Origin: Fidelibacterota bacterium
GTDB lineage: Bacteria; Fidelibacterota; Marinisomatia; Marinisomatales; TCS55
NCBI GenBank assembly: GCA_029936965.1
Contig: JAPYRG010000004.1
Coordinates: forward strand, 62,001-126,000
DNA: 64,000 nucleotides
Direction: 5' to 3'
The position numbers and the translations under genes are program-made. This document shows positions 1-9,206 of the stretch, piece after piece. The notes beneath the pieces are model-generated. The model worked only from the letters and a program-made list of their open reading frames with translations. It was not told where the DNA came from and made no database searches. Position 1 is the stretch's first letter; the number at the start of each line of letters is the position of its first letter.

Positions 1-57
1 ACAAATTGTAAACAGATTTGCTTAACAGTTAATATAAATAATTCTTTTGATAGTGAT

Positions 58-903
58 TTATTCGTGTGCTTTTATTTTAAAAAGAAACTCGTATTGTTCT
101 TTTGTAAGATTATCAAATATGACGCCTTTTATTGTAATCTTGTATTCTTCAAGTTCTTTAAAATAGCGTTTAGCTTTCACTTTCTTTTTATCAGTATAAT
201 CAACTCTTTTCAATACATAACGCATCGCATTTAGTCTTGCAATCATTTTATTCTCACTATTGATTAATATCCAAGGTGCATGATTTGTTGAAGTTTGTTC
301 AAACATTTGTTCTTTATAGCGGGTATATAGATGCCATTGTTCCATCGCTTTTAAATCATTATTAGTAACTTTCCAATATTTCAATTCACTACTTTGTCTT
401 AGGAAAAATCTATATTTTTGTGTTTCTTGGGAGACTGATAAATAAAATTTAAAAAGAGTCAATCCTTCATCGATTAAGTGTTTTTCCCAAGCATTAACGG
501 TTTTCATAAAATAATAATACTGACTTTTAGTACAGTAACTCATCGTGGGTTGTATCACAGCACGTGAATACCAGGATCGATCAAAGAAAACTATTTCCCC
601 TTCTTTGGGTAGGTGCTTTTTATAAGTATGCAACCAGTTTCTATGTTCTGTTTTTGTTGGCACACCTAATTCAACAACTCTTGTATTTCTAGGTATCATA
701 TGCTGAATAAATCTTTTAATAGTTGATCCTTTACCTGCAGCATCACGACCCTCGAGTACAATCGCTATTTTCTTTTTTTCTTTAATCATCCACTCCTGCA
801 TTTTCAGTAGTTCAACCTGCAGCCTGTATTTCTCTTTATTATACAGAGTTGATGGAATATCTTTGTATTCCGTATGGTTATATACTATAAGAGATTCTTT
901 CAT
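58..903 (-). CDS. ppk2: Polyphosphate kinase 2 family protein
   Basis: Cytoplasmic PPK2-type kinase, a family that transfers phosphate between polyphosphate and nucleotides. The 281-residue product shows the PPK2 P-loop GRDAAGKGS (residues 52-60), the PRNTRVVELG segment after it, and the Walker-B-like FDRSWYSR (107-114), in the family order. The length fits a single-domain PPK2. The gene ends 57 nt from the left edge and starts 235 nt from the phoX-like stop, so it is probably transcribed alone. A phosphate link with the neighbouring PhoX-like gene is possible but only by position. I cannot assign class I, II or III (the preferred nucleotide acceptor) from sequence alone. Confidence 0.93.
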   Translation of the reverse strand: MKESLIVYNHTEYKDIPSTLYNKEKYRLQVELLKMQEWMIKEKKKIAIVLEGRDAAGKGSTIKRFIQHMIPRNTRVVELGVPTKTEHRNWLHTYKKHLPKEGEIVFFDRSWYSRAVIQPTMSYCTKSQYYYFMKTVNAWEKHLIDEGLTLFKFYLSVSQETQKYRFFLRQSSELKYWKVTNNDLKAMEQWHLYTRYKEQMFEQTSTNHAPWILINSENKMIARLNAMRYVLKRVDYTDKKKVKAKRYFKELEEYKITIKGVIFDNLTKEQYEFLFKIKAHE

Positions 904-1058
904 TAACTGCTCATTCTATTTGGAACTAAAAAAATAGGATTATCCCTAATATTAATGCTATTAGTCCTTTATAAAAACCTAAATCATTGATGCAATATGT
1001 GATTCTTGTAATAAGGATAGTATTGCAAACATGATTCCAAAAGAAGAAAGCAACAATC

Positions 1059-1077
1059 GAAACATTTTTAATGTTTC
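1059..1077 (-). terminator. Short hairpin downstream of the fad/phoX operon
   Basis: Perfect 8-bp inverted repeat GAAACATT / AATGTTTC with a 3-nt loop, about 60 nt past the stop of the minus-strand phoX-like gene. No clean T-run follows it on the minus strand, so it is a weak terminator candidate. The rest of the 904-1138 gap is AT-rich with no other structure I can support. Confidence 0.3.
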
Positions 1078-1138
1078 CACATACTCAAACTATAAGGAAA
1101 TACTATTTTGTTTTAATTAATAAATTGTAAAAAAATAT

Positions 1139-2524
1139 TTACGCTTGCCAAGGTCCAGTAATTGCTAGTGTCAATCCAGGCAATTGAATATTTACAAATA
1201 GGATCTTTCCATCTGGGGAGAAAACTGATCCTGCGAATTCTTTACTATTTAAAGCGTTCTTAGCCAATTTATATATTGTTCCATCTGGTTTAATCCCAAG
1301 TAAAAAGTCTGTACCTTTTCCATCTTCACATATAATCATGTCGCCCCATGGTGCAACAGTGATATTATCGCACATATCCATAATTTCACTATCCACTGGT
1401 TCTACTAGAAGTTCTATTTTACCAGGATTATTATTTTCATTACTTTGTCCCTCATATGGGCTTGGTGTGTAAACGTATATTTGTCCTAGTTTCTTTTTTC
1501 CACCGCTCGTACATGTAAAATAAATTTTTCCCTTATCAAACCACATGCCTTCTCCACGAGCAAAGATTGCGGCACTATTTTTTGATCCTCGAAATCTTAA
1601 GTCATTTTCAGGGCTTTCTACATCATCAAGTGTGACCCATTCAATATCATATGATTTCTTTAATTGAATATTATTTTCTCTCCAATTTCTAGTATCCATT
1701 GAAGGTTTTGATTTAAAACAAAGTGCTTGTAAAACGCCTCCTTTATGAAATTTCCCATTCACATTTGGTATAAAACGATAGATGAGACCATTGCCTTCAT
1801 CTTCAGTTTGGTAGGCAATGCCAGTTTGTGGATCTATAGCAACTGCTTCATGACTAAAACGCCCCATGCTCTTTAAGGGAACTGGCTTTGTAATTTGAGG
1901 TGTCTCTGTTACTGGTACTTCAAAATTATAACCATGATCCTTTTTCCAGTCTTCACCTGCTTGTGTTTCAGTTTCTTCACAACTTATCCAACTTCTCCAT
2001 GGAGTTGGCCCTCCACAGCAGTTAATTGTAGTTCCTGCTAAGCTAAGAAACTGTCTTACAACATTTTTTCGAATAGGATCATATATTATTGTTGTTGTAC
2101 CTCCTTGACCGGGTATACCGTTATTACCAATATCATAGATCAATCTTTTATCAACTGTATTTATTAGTTCTAGATTGGGGCCAAATGGTCCTCCCAATAA
2201 GTGAGATTCACCACCAAGTTCATGATTTCGGATAATTATTAGATTATCATTAGAGCCATTGAATACTGCCATTCCATCATGAGCAGCTGGCACAAGAAGG
2301 CCATCGTCCATTTTTTCATTATACTGGGAGAACACATTATAAGAAAATCCTTTAGGTAAATCTAAAATTCCATTGGGATCTTTTATTAAAGGCCCGTATC
2401 CTTTATTATAATCTTGATCAAGTAAATGATTAATAGTTGATGTATTTGCTAAAGCTCGTCCAAATCCAGAAAATGCAATTGAAAAAGCTCCAAACTGTTT
2501 TATAAAATGGCGTCGATCAACCAT
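1139..2524 (-). CDS. PhoX-like (DUF839) exported protein with Tat signal
   Basis: Predicted periplasmic PhoX/DUF839 family protein; characterised members are Ca/Fe-dependent alkaline phosphatases with a beta-propeller fold. The N-terminus MVDRRHFIKQFGAF carries a twin-arginine (RR at 4-5) followed by a hydrophobic stretch, suggesting folded export through Tat. Family-like segments include IIRNHE, INCCGGPTPWRSWISCEET and FSHEAVAIDP, with acidic and Cys positions typical of the metal site. The 461-residue length is normal for short PhoX relatives. The start lies 5 nt after the fadN stop, so it is probably the last gene of the beta-oxidation operon. Enzymatic activity is inferred from the family only; many DUF839 proteins are untested. 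Confidence 0.82.
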   Translation of the reverse strand: MVDRRHFIKQFGAFSIAFSGFGRALANTSTINHLLDQDYNKGYGPLIKDPNGILDLPKGFSYNVFSQYNEKMDDGLLVPAAHDGMAVFNGSNDNLIIIRNHELGGESHLLGGPFGPNLELINTVDKRLIYDIGNNGIPGQGGTTTIIYDPIRKNVVRQFLSLAGTTINCCGGPTPWRSWISCEETETQAGEDWKKDHGYNFEVPVTETPQITKPVPLKSMGRFSHEAVAIDPQTGIAYQTEDEGNGLIYRFIPNVNGKFHKGGVLQALCFKSKPSMDTRNWRENNIQLKKSYDIEWVTLDDVESPENDLRFRGSKNSAAIFARGEGMWFDKGKIYFTCTSGGKKKLGQIYVYTPSPYEGQSNENNNPGKIELLVEPVDSEIMDMCDNITVAPWGDMIICEDGKGTDFLLGIKPDGTIYKLAKNALNSKEFAGSVFSPDGKILFVNIQLPGLTLAITGPWQA

Positions 2525-2529
2525 CTATA

Positions 2530-4878
2530 TTAATTGCGTAGAGGTTTACCATTTTTTAACATAAATCGTATTCGGTCTTGTGATAATTTTTCCCCTGCGA
2601 GTGAAACAAAAGCTTCCCGTTCAATATCTAGTATATACTGTTCATCTACAGATTTTGTTAACCCTGCTTTTTCACCGCCAGTAAGTACATATGCTAATTT
2701 ATTTGCAATTAATTCATCATGCCCAGAGATTTTACCTTGAGCTTTTAATCCTTTTACTACAGTGGCTATAGCTGTCCTTCCACCGGCACCAGGAAGTTTC
2801 AGATCATCACGATACTTTGGAGGCTTATATCCATCGATTAATTCAAGAGCTTTTTGTTTCGCAGCCCAAATACGATGTTCATTATTTAATATTATTGTAT
2901 CTGATTTCAATAGATAGCCTAAGTGTTTTGCTTCTTCAGCACTTGTTGCCACCTTAGCAAACCCAACGGTTTCAAATGCTTTTTGAACTACTTGAAACGC
3001 ATTCATCCTTCCGCTACTATTTGAATTTTCTATTAAATTTAATAATATGCGCAAGTTCCCCCCTGCTCCAGGTATTAGCCCAACGCCTACTTCCACTGCA
3101 CCAATATAGAGCTCTCCAAGAGCTACGCGATGAGATGCTGGTGCAACTAATTCAAACCCTCCACCTAACGCAAGATGAAAGGGAGCAGCTACAATTGGAG
3201 ATTCAAAAAAGCGCATTCTTTGGGTTACATCTTGTAGAATTTTTGTTCTAGCTCCAATTGTTTCATAATCATTGCTTTCACAATATTGGATTATTCCATT
3301 CAAATTCGCACCTGCACAAAAGTTTATTCCCTGATGCCCAACCACCATTGCCTTAAACTTTCCTGATTCAACTAAATCCAATCCATCTACAAGAGTTTGA
3401 ATAATAGATCCATCTATTGGGTTCAGTGTTGATTGTAAGATAGAATGAAACTCACAGCATAATACTCCGTCCCCTAAATCCACCAAACTTGCACTCCAAC
3501 TACGTTTAACAAGACTACCTTTAGATTTTTCTACAATTATATTGAGCGATTTCTCTTTGACTTCTGATGGTTGCATTGATTTACTATTAAAATCAAAAAA
3601 CGTTTTATTACCATTATCAAAATTATGAAATGTTTTTTGTCCAGAGTCTATCATATCAGTTACCCATTGAGGAACAGACTTGCCATCTGTAACCATGCGC
3701 TCAACAGAACTTTCTACTCCTATTGCATCCCATGCTTCAAATGGTCCAAGTTCCCATCCATAACCCCACTTCATTGCATTATCAACATTAACAATATCAT
3801 CACTTATTTCAGGGATACGATTAGCAGCATAAATAAGTGAGTCCGATGTTATTTCCCAAAAATATTTCCCTGCTTTATCGCCACTTGTTGCTAATGCCTT
3901 TAATCGTTCACCAACGCTTTGGCGATCTTTTGCTAGGCGATAACCATCAAATTTTACACGTTTTTGCGGACCGTACTCACCTGTCTTAAGATCAACTGAA
4001 AGAATTCCTTCTTCCGTTTTTTTATAGAAACCCGCTTTAGTTTTTTGTCCTAATTTTCCGGAATTAATAAGCACTTGAAGAATCTCAGGTGCTTTAAGCA
4101 CATCTCTGGCTTCATCATTTGGTAAATTATTATAGCTTGTTGCTGAAACATTAGCGTGGACATCTAATCCTACTATATCTGTAGTACGGAAGACTCCACT
4201 TTTTGGGCGACCAACAATTGTTCCTGTAAGTTTATCGACTTCTTCACAGGTTAATCCCATTTTAATAGCTAATTTTATTGCATTATTTCCACCGTGTACG
4301 CCGATGCGATTTCCAATAAAGTTTGGAGTATCTTTTGCATGAACAATTCCTTTTCCTAAGATGTCTTCTCCAAATATCGCCATATCATTATAAATATCGT
4401 TTGAGGTATCAGGACCTTTTACTAACTCTAATAATCTCATATATCTAGGAGGGTTAAAAAAGTGCGTAATTAAAAATCTATTTTTTACATCATCTGACAT
4501 GACTTTTGTTAAATCACTTAATGGAATACCAGATGTATTAGAACTAATAATCGCAGTTTTTTTTATATAATCTGCAATATTATTATAAACTTTATGTTTT
4601 ATATCAAGGTTTTCAGCAACCGCTTCAACGATCCAATCTGAATCCTTAATATTCTCAAGGTGATCTTCGTAGTTACATGCTTCAATTAATGATGCATTCT
4701 TTGGCTTATATAAAGGTGCTGGTTTTAATGTTGTTAGTATTCCAACTCCTTTTTCAGCAAGTTCTTGTGATATATCAAATAAACAGGAAGGAATACCTGC
4801 ATTTGCAAGATGTCCTGCAATTTGCGCTCCCATTGTACCTGCTCCCAATACGGCAACTTTTTCAATTTTATTTTTCAT
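2530..4878 (-). CDS. fadN: FadN-type 3-hydroxyacyl-CoA dehydrogenase / enoyl-CoA hydratase fusion
   Basis: Bifunctional beta-oxidation enzyme carrying out hydration of enoyl-CoA and NAD-dependent oxidation of 3-hydroxyacyl-CoA. The dehydrogenase comes first: Rossmann GAGTMG at 12-17, the NTSG, HFFNPPRYM and FIGNRIG segments with the catalytic Ser, His and Asn positions. A second dehydrogenase lobe follows. The hydratase/isomerase domain lies at about 455-690, with LGGGFEL and VEVGVGLIPGAGG carrying the two expected glutamates. This domain order is that of Bacillus FadN rather than E. coli FadB. At 782 residues it is full length. A GAGG Shine-Dalgarno precedes the ATG, and the gene follows the thiolase by 15 nt. 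Confidence 0.94.
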   Translation of the reverse strand: MKNKIEKVAVLGAGTMGAQIAGHLANAGIPSCLFDISQELAEKGVGILTTLKPAPLYKPKNASLIEACNYEDHLENIKDSDWIVEAVAENLDIKHKVYNNIADYIKKTAIISSNTSGIPLSDLTKVMSDDVKNRFLITHFFNPPRYMRLLELVKGPDTSNDIYNDMAIFGEDILGKGIVHAKDTPNFIGNRIGVHGGNNAIKLAIKMGLTCEEVDKLTGTIVGRPKSGVFRTTDIVGLDVHANVSATSYNNLPNDEARDVLKAPEILQVLINSGKLGQKTKAGFYKKTEEGILSVDLKTGEYGPQKRVKFDGYRLAKDRQSVGERLKALATSGDKAGKYFWEITSDSLIYAANRIPEISDDIVNVDNAMKWGYGWELGPFEAWDAIGVESSVERMVTDGKSVPQWVTDMIDSGQKTFHNFDNGNKTFFDFNSKSMQPSEVKEKSLNIIVEKSKGSLVKRSWSASLVDLGDGVLCCEFHSILQSTLNPIDGSIIQTLVDGLDLVESGKFKAMVVGHQGINFCAGANLNGIIQYCESNDYETIGARTKILQDVTQRMRFFESPIVAAPFHLALGGGFELVAPASHRVALGELYIGAVEVGVGLIPGAGGNLRILLNLIENSNSSGRMNAFQVVQKAFETVGFAKVATSAEEAKHLGYLLKSDTIILNNEHRIWAAKQKALELIDGYKPPKYRDDLKLPGAGGRTAIATVVKGLKAQGKISGHDELIANKLAYVLTGGEKAGLTKSVDEQYILDIEREAFVSLAGEKLSQDRIRFMLKNGKPLRN

Positions 4879-4893
4879 ATTATCCTCGGATTA

Positions 4894-6021
4894 TTAACGC
4901 TTAATTACTGTAGCAATTCCTTGACCGCTTCCAATGCACATCGTAGCAAGACCAATATTTGTTTTTTGCTGTTCCATTACATTTAATAGCGTTGTAATGA
5001 TTCGAGCCCCAGAACAGCCAAGAGGGTGTCCCAATGCAATTGCTCCACCATTTAAATTGATTTTGTTTTCATCCCATCCACCTTTGCGTATTACATATAA
5101 TGCTTGAGCTGCAAATGCTTCATTTAATTCAATCGTTTCAATGTCATCCATGCTTAGGTTTGCTTTTATTAATGCTTTTTCAACTGCAGGAAGAGGGCCC
5201 ATACCCATGCGGTCCCAGTGAACACCAGACACTGCTCGTGAAACAAATTCTGCTCGAGTTTTAAGTCCATGTTTAGAAGCAAAAGTTTTACTTGCAATAA
5301 GTAGGGCAGATGCACCAAAGGAGATGGGGCTACTTGTGGCTGCAGTTATGGATCCATTCTTAATAAATGCAGGATTTAGACTTTTAATCTTTTCAACATT
5401 AGGCTCTCTAGGGCCATCATCTTTTATCACAGTGCATTCGCCGTATTTATCGATAGGAATTATTTCATTTTCAAATTTACCTTTTTCTATTGCATCTAAA
5501 GCCTTTTTATGTGAGTTGATAGCAAACTCTTCTTGTTCATCTCTTGAAATATTTAAATCATTTGCCAAATTTTCTGCAGTTTCTCCCATTCCAATGTAGA
5601 ATTCTTGCTCTGCAAGCTCCGGATGAAAATCTGGAGCAAATCCTCCCATCGGAACGGAAAACATATCCTCAACTCCAGCAGCAATACCTAAATCAATATC
5701 TCCACTCTCAATAGCAGTGCTAACTTGATGAGCTGCGTCCATTGATGATCCGCAAAACCTATTAACCACTTTTCCAGTAGATTCTATTGGCAGACCTGCG
5801 AGAACCCCAACAGATTTACCAATAATATGACCCTGAGGACCTTCAGGATATGCGCACCCTACAATTACATCTTCCACCATTTCAGGTTTAACAGAATTAT
5901 TTCTATTTAATAATCCTTTCACTACTTGACCTGCAAGATCATCAGGCCGAATACCAATCATTGGGCCATTTTTTAACCCGATAGGTGATCGTACTGCATC
6001 AATTATAACTGATTTACTCAT
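4894..6021 (-). CDS. fadA: Acetyl-CoA acyltransferase (3-ketoacyl-CoA thiolase)
   Basis: Thiolase that cleaves 3-ketoacyl-CoA with CoA in the last step of each beta-oxidation round. All catalytic elements are visible: nucleophile Cys90 in [11 protein letters not shown], the NEAFA motif near residue 300, His332 in [12 protein letters not shown] and Cys362 in MCIGSGQG. The 375-residue length is normal. AGGAG precedes the ATG. The gene sits 9 nt after the acyl-CoA dehydrogenase and 15 nt before fadN, so translation of the three enzymes is probably coordinated. A biosynthetic thiolase role is less likely given the fadE and fadN neighbours. Confidence 0.95.
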   Translation of the reverse strand: MSKSVIIDAVRSPIGLKNGPMIGIRPDDLAGQVVKGLLNRNNSVKPEMVEDVIVGCAYPEGPQGHIIGKSVGVLAGLPIESTGKVVNRFCGSSMDAAHQVSTAIESGDIDLGIAAGVEDMFSVPMGGFAPDFHPELAEQEFYIGMGETAENLANDLNISRDEQEEFAINSHKKALDAIEKGKFENEIIPIDKYGECTVIKDDGPREPNVEKIKSLNPAFIKNGSITAATSSPISFGASALLIASKTFASKHGLKTRAEFVSRAVSGVHWDRMGMGPLPAVEKALIKANLSMDDIETIELNEAFAAQALYVIRKGGWDENKINLNGGAIALGHPLGCSGARIITTLLNVMEQQKTNIGLATMCIGSGQGIATVIKR

Positions 6022-6030
6022 AATTTGCTC

Positions 6031-7818
6031 CTAGTATGGATAAGCGTTTTTAGAATATGCGTATTCCGCAAGTTTTCTTTTTAATCCAATTGTATTGGTT
6101 GCCAAATACATCCTATTTCGAAATGAATTCAGCTTTTCATGAATAACAGGACTTAAGTCCCCATTGTAAATAGCTTTCAATGCTTTTTCTGCATCCGGAA
6201 TCATTCTTAGACTCATTTCAGCAACAAATATTTTTGCTACATGCTCAACACAGTTATGCTCAGAAGGCATAGCAAGCATTTTCTTCACTCGAAGAATTGT
6301 GCTTTCAGCTACATAAATATCCATGAATATATTTGCCAATATATCTGCTATTTGTTGTTGATGCTTTAAGTCTTGACCAAATTTACACAGTCCTTCATCC
6401 AACAAGAAAAGGGCTAGCCTTTTTGCAGTTTCCACTACATTGCTTTCAGCAAGCAAGATTTCGTTATCTGTCTCTAGTTTACCATTATTCATATATTGTT
6501 CAATTTCCCTAATTGCGCCTTGAATGGGTAGTTCTTCCATCAGTGCCTTTTTTATCATGTAACCGGTGATAATTTGTCTATTTATTTCGTTTGTACCTTC
6601 CCAGATGCGATCGATCCGGCAATCACGGTATAGCCTTGCCATGGTGTATTCTTCTATGAATCCATAGCCACCCATCATTTGTAATCCGCTATCAATGACC
6701 TTGCCGTTCAGTTCACTACAATACACCTTGGCCATAGAGCTTTCAATAGCATATTTTTCCATGGCTTCCCCCATCATGATATAATAGTTGGGATCTGTAT
6801 TATCAAGCTCATCAACTGCATCCTGGATCATGCCGACCGTTCTGTAGGTCATACAATCAGCGGAAAATGTCTCAACGACCATATCGGCAACTTTTCCAAT
6901 AGTAGTATCAAAGTGTGCAATTGCCTTACCAAATTGACGTCTTTCCAGAATATATTCAATAGAGGCACTCGTAGTTAACTTTGCACCGCCGAGCAATGAG
7001 GCAGACATCTTAAAACGGCCCATATTCAGTACATTAAAGGCGATGCGGTGTCCTTTGCCGACCTCGTAAAGAAGGTTCTCAACCGGCACCTTAGCGTTTT
7101 GAAAAATCAATGATGTTGTTGATGATCCCCTCATCCCCATTTTATCATACTCAGGACCCTGTGTAAACCCAGGCGTATCTCTTTCAACAATAAAGGCAGT
7201 AAATTTTTCACCATCTACTTTCGCAAACACAGTATAGACATCTGCCCAGCCCCCATTGGTAATGAATATCTTTTCACCATTTAAAATATAATGCTTTCCA
7301 TCGTTAGAAAGTACAGCAGTCGTTTTTGCAGAGAGAGCATCTGATCCTGCTGAGGGCTCAGTTAAACCGTAAGCACCAATACATGTACCATCAATCAATC
7401 TTGGTAAATATTTTTCTTTTTGTGCAGGAGTTCCAAACCATACAATTGGTAATGATCCGATACCTAAATTTGTTGACCAGGTAACAACAAAAGATGAGCA
7501 TTCAGAATAAGAGGATGCTTCGGCAACTATTGCTCCTGTTATTTTATCTAATTCCATACCGCCATATTCTTCAGGAACATCAACGCCCATGAGTCCCAAT
7601 TCTCCTACTTTTTTAATGAGGGAAAATGTTAATTTTTTATCCTTTTTTTCAATTTGGTCTTTTACAGGAGCAACCTCTTCTTTACAGAAGCCTTGAACCA
7701 TGGATGCGATTTCTTTATGTTCATCTGTAAAGTCTTCACGTGAAAAAATATTTGCCTCATTAATTGGTATCGTTAAGAAACTTCCACCAGTAATTTTTTT
7801 TATAGTATTTTGTTCCAT
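6031..7818 (-). CDS. fadE: Acyl-CoA dehydrogenase (FadE-like, long form)
   Basis: FAD-dependent acyl-CoA dehydrogenase making trans-2-enoyl-CoA, the first step of beta-oxidation. Visible motifs are the flavin/substrate segment AYGLTEPSAGSDA, the NGEKIFITNGG segment, QMMGGYGFIEEY and the catalytic-glutamate motif IWEGTNEINRQI. At 595 residues it is longer than short-chain family members, with a C-terminal helical extension of about 160 residues as in Bacillus FadE and VLCAD-type enzymes; a long-chain preference is inferred. A strong AAAGGAG lies before the ATG. It is the first enzyme gene after the TetR regulator, 19 nt downstream of it. Confidence 0.94.
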   Translation of the reverse strand: MEQNTIKKITGGSFLTIPINEANIFSREDFTDEHKEIASMVQGFCKEEVAPVKDQIEKKDKKLTFSLIKKVGELGLMGVDVPEEYGGMELDKITGAIVAEASSYSECSSFVVTWSTNLGIGSLPIVWFGTPAQKEKYLPRLIDGTCIGAYGLTEPSAGSDALSAKTTAVLSNDGKHYILNGEKIFITNGGWADVYTVFAKVDGEKFTAFIVERDTPGFTQGPEYDKMGMRGSSTTSLIFQNAKVPVENLLYEVGKGHRIAFNVLNMGRFKMSASLLGGAKLTTSASIEYILERRQFGKAIAHFDTTIGKVADMVVETFSADCMTYRTVGMIQDAVDELDNTDPNYYIMMGEAMEKYAIESSMAKVYCSELNGKVIDSGLQMMGGYGFIEEYTMARLYRDCRIDRIWEGTNEINRQIITGYMIKKALMEELPIQGAIREIEQYMNNGKLETDNEILLAESNVVETAKRLALFLLDEGLCKFGQDLKHQQQIADILANIFMDIYVAESTILRVKKMLAMPSEHNCVEHVAKIFVAEMSLRMIPDAEKALKAIYNGDLSPVIHEKLNSFRNRMYLATNTIGLKRKLAEYAYSKNAYPY

Positions 7819-7837
7819 TATTTAACTCCTTTAATAA

Positions 7838-8434
7838 TTATATTTTCTTTAATAGACCTGCAAGAATGAAATCACGAAGAGTATTAAAATATTCTCTTGC
7901 ACTTACGCCATGATCATCAAAAAGCGTGAACCAATTAATCGTTTCTATATTAATCATAATTGATAGAGCAGCGATTCTAGTATTAACATTTTTAAATTCT
8001 CCTGACTTTTTTCCATTTGCAATGATTGATTCAATTACTTCTAAAAAAGCTGCATATACTTTTTGCACTTTTTTATGAAAATCATCATCTTTCTGAGCCA
8101 TAGACCAGAATTCTGTTAAAGCCTTAAATGGTTCAGGATCCTTTTCGTATTCATCGATAAAATAATTTAATATTTGTTTTAATTGGAGGGATGCTTTCTG
8201 ATCTTTTTCCATAATTTTAGTAACCATATCACTATAACGCATAACCCAGTAGTTTACAAGATCTAGATAAAGATCTTTTTTGCTTTTATAATACCAATAA
8301 ATTGCTCCTTTACTCATGTTCGATGATTTTACCACATCATCCATACGGCTATTTTCATATCCATTTTGAGTAATGACTTCCATTGCAGCCTCCAGAATTT
8401 GGTTTTTTCGTAAATCTTGTTTTCTAGTATTCAT
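7838..8434 (-). CDS. TetR family regulator of the fatty-acid operon
   Basis: Likely repressor of the fad genes, probably released by acyl-CoA as in Bacillus FadR and similar regulators. The N-terminus holds a TetR helix-turn-helix (MDDVVKSSNMSKGAIYWYYKSK, seen here as MDDVVKSSNMSKG then AIYWYYKSK, about residues 26-47); the remaining 150 residues form the ligand/dimer domain. The 198-residue length is typical. It is the promoter-proximal gene of the operon, and a palindromic site lies just upstream of its own ATG, so autoregulation of the whole operon is likely. The ligand is inferred from context. Confidence 0.9.
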   Translation of the reverse strand: MNTRKQDLRKNQILEAAMEVITQNGYENSRMDDVVKSSNMSKGAIYWYYKSKKDLYLDLVNYWVMRYSDMVTKIMEKDQKASLQLKQILNYFIDEYEKDPEPFKALTEFWSMAQKDDDFHKKVQKVYAAFLEVIESIIANGKKSGEFKNVNTRIAALSIMINIETINWFTLFDDHGVSAREYFNTLRDFILAGLLKKI

Positions 8435-8441
8435 ATAATAA

Positions 8442-8455
8442 ACCGACTGGTCGGT
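8442..8455. promoter_or_regulatory. Palindromic operator for the fad TetR regulator
   Basis: Perfect 6-bp arms ACCGAC and GTCGGT around a 2-nt centre, located 8-21 nt upstream of the TetR ATG within the divergent 119-nt gap to yidD. This ACCGAC-type palindrome next to a TetR gene is the usual arrangement for autoregulation, and its G/C bases stand out in the AT-rich gap. Binding is inferred. Confidence 0.7.
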
Positions 8456-8553
8456 CTATTTTAAAAGATGTTCATTGTTTTCGCAAGAAAATTAATTATG
8501 TCTTAAGCTATACAATGGATTACATTTAAATATGTCATAAGGTTGGCGCAATT

Positions 8554-8802
8554 ATGATTCGAATAATTAAAACAGTTTTTACATTACTATTAATATTACC
8601 AGTTAAATCTTATCAAATACTATTGTCTCCATTATTTCCACAATCTTGTAGATTTGAACCAACCTGCTCAAATTATTTTATCCAGGCATTAAAAACTTTT
8701 GGCCCAATATATGGATTTTGGTTGGGTATAGTGCGTATTAGTAAATGTCATCCATGGGGAGGGTATGGATATGATCCAGTCCCTGATAAGGAAAAGCAAT
8801 AA
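8554..8802 (+). CDS. yidD: Membrane protein insertion efficiency factor YidD
   Basis: Small peripheral membrane protein that assists YidC/Sec-dependent insertion. The 82-residue product matches the whole family pattern: amphipathic N-terminus, YQILLSPLFP, CRFEPTCSNY with its paired cysteines, and KCHPWGGYGYDPVP at the C-terminus. In many genomes yidD sits with rnpA, rpmH and yidC; here it stands apart, divergent from the fad operon and 53 nt before a small lipoprotein gene. The ATG at 8554 gives a complete family-length product. Confidence 0.95.
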   Translation: MIRIIKTVFTLLLILPVKSYQILLSPLFPQSCRFEPTCSNYFIQALKTFGPIYGFWLGIVRISKCHPWGGYGYDPVPDKEKQ

Positions 8803-8855
8803 TCTTTTACAATTACGATAGTTGATTAAACGATAAGCAAAATGTATTTTCAGTA

Positions 8856-9191
8856 GTGCGCTTTTATTACATTTTAATGATGATTTGTATATCGTGTTCA
8901 AGATCTCCTGCGCCAGTACCTGAAACTCCAACAAAAATTTCTCATCCAACTTTGAATACCGCATCTCCACTTTCAGAAGGCATTATCAATCAGTATGATG
9001 TCTGGCAGTTTTTAAAAAAGAAACCAGTTGAATCAGAAGTGTTTGATCTATTAGGTTTACCTGATTCCGTATGGATTTCAGATAATGAGAAATACAAAAT
9101 ATTATATTATTATGTTGAATTTCTTGATGATTATAATTCTGTTGAAATAAATGTAAATACTATGAAAGTCAATGGTTTTGAATGGGATTAA
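8856..9191 (+). CDS. Small putative lipoprotein, BamE/SmpA-like
   Basis: Unrecognised 111-residue protein. It starts with GTG at 8856, which gives a short hydrophobic signal followed by Cys14 in ICISCSRSP, a weak lipobox; the next ATG (8877) would remove most of the signal. A Pro/Ser-rich linker follows, then a small domain with FDLLGLPDSVW and KILYYYVEF. A helix ending LG.PD followed by strands resembles the BamE/OmlA fold, which suggests an outer-membrane-associated lipoprotein; this is a weak fold-level guess. It lies 15 nt before the SDR gene and may share its transcript. Confidence 0.55.
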   Translation: MRFYYILMMICISCSRSPAPVPETPTKISHPTLNTASPLSEGIINQYDVWQFLKKKPVESEVFDLLGLPDSVWISDNEKYKILYYYVEFLDDYNSVEINVNTMKVNGFEWD

Positions 9192-9206
9192 AGTAATATT
9201 TAAAAG

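Noticed and set aside
904-1138. tRNA or small RNA in the largest non-coding gap
   Set aside because: No cloverleaf or strong structure beyond one 8-bp hairpin; sequence is AT-rich.
2976-3251. Plus-strand open frame antisense to fadN
   Set aside because: Lies opposite a fully conserved gene, with no family pattern or start signal; a shadow frame.
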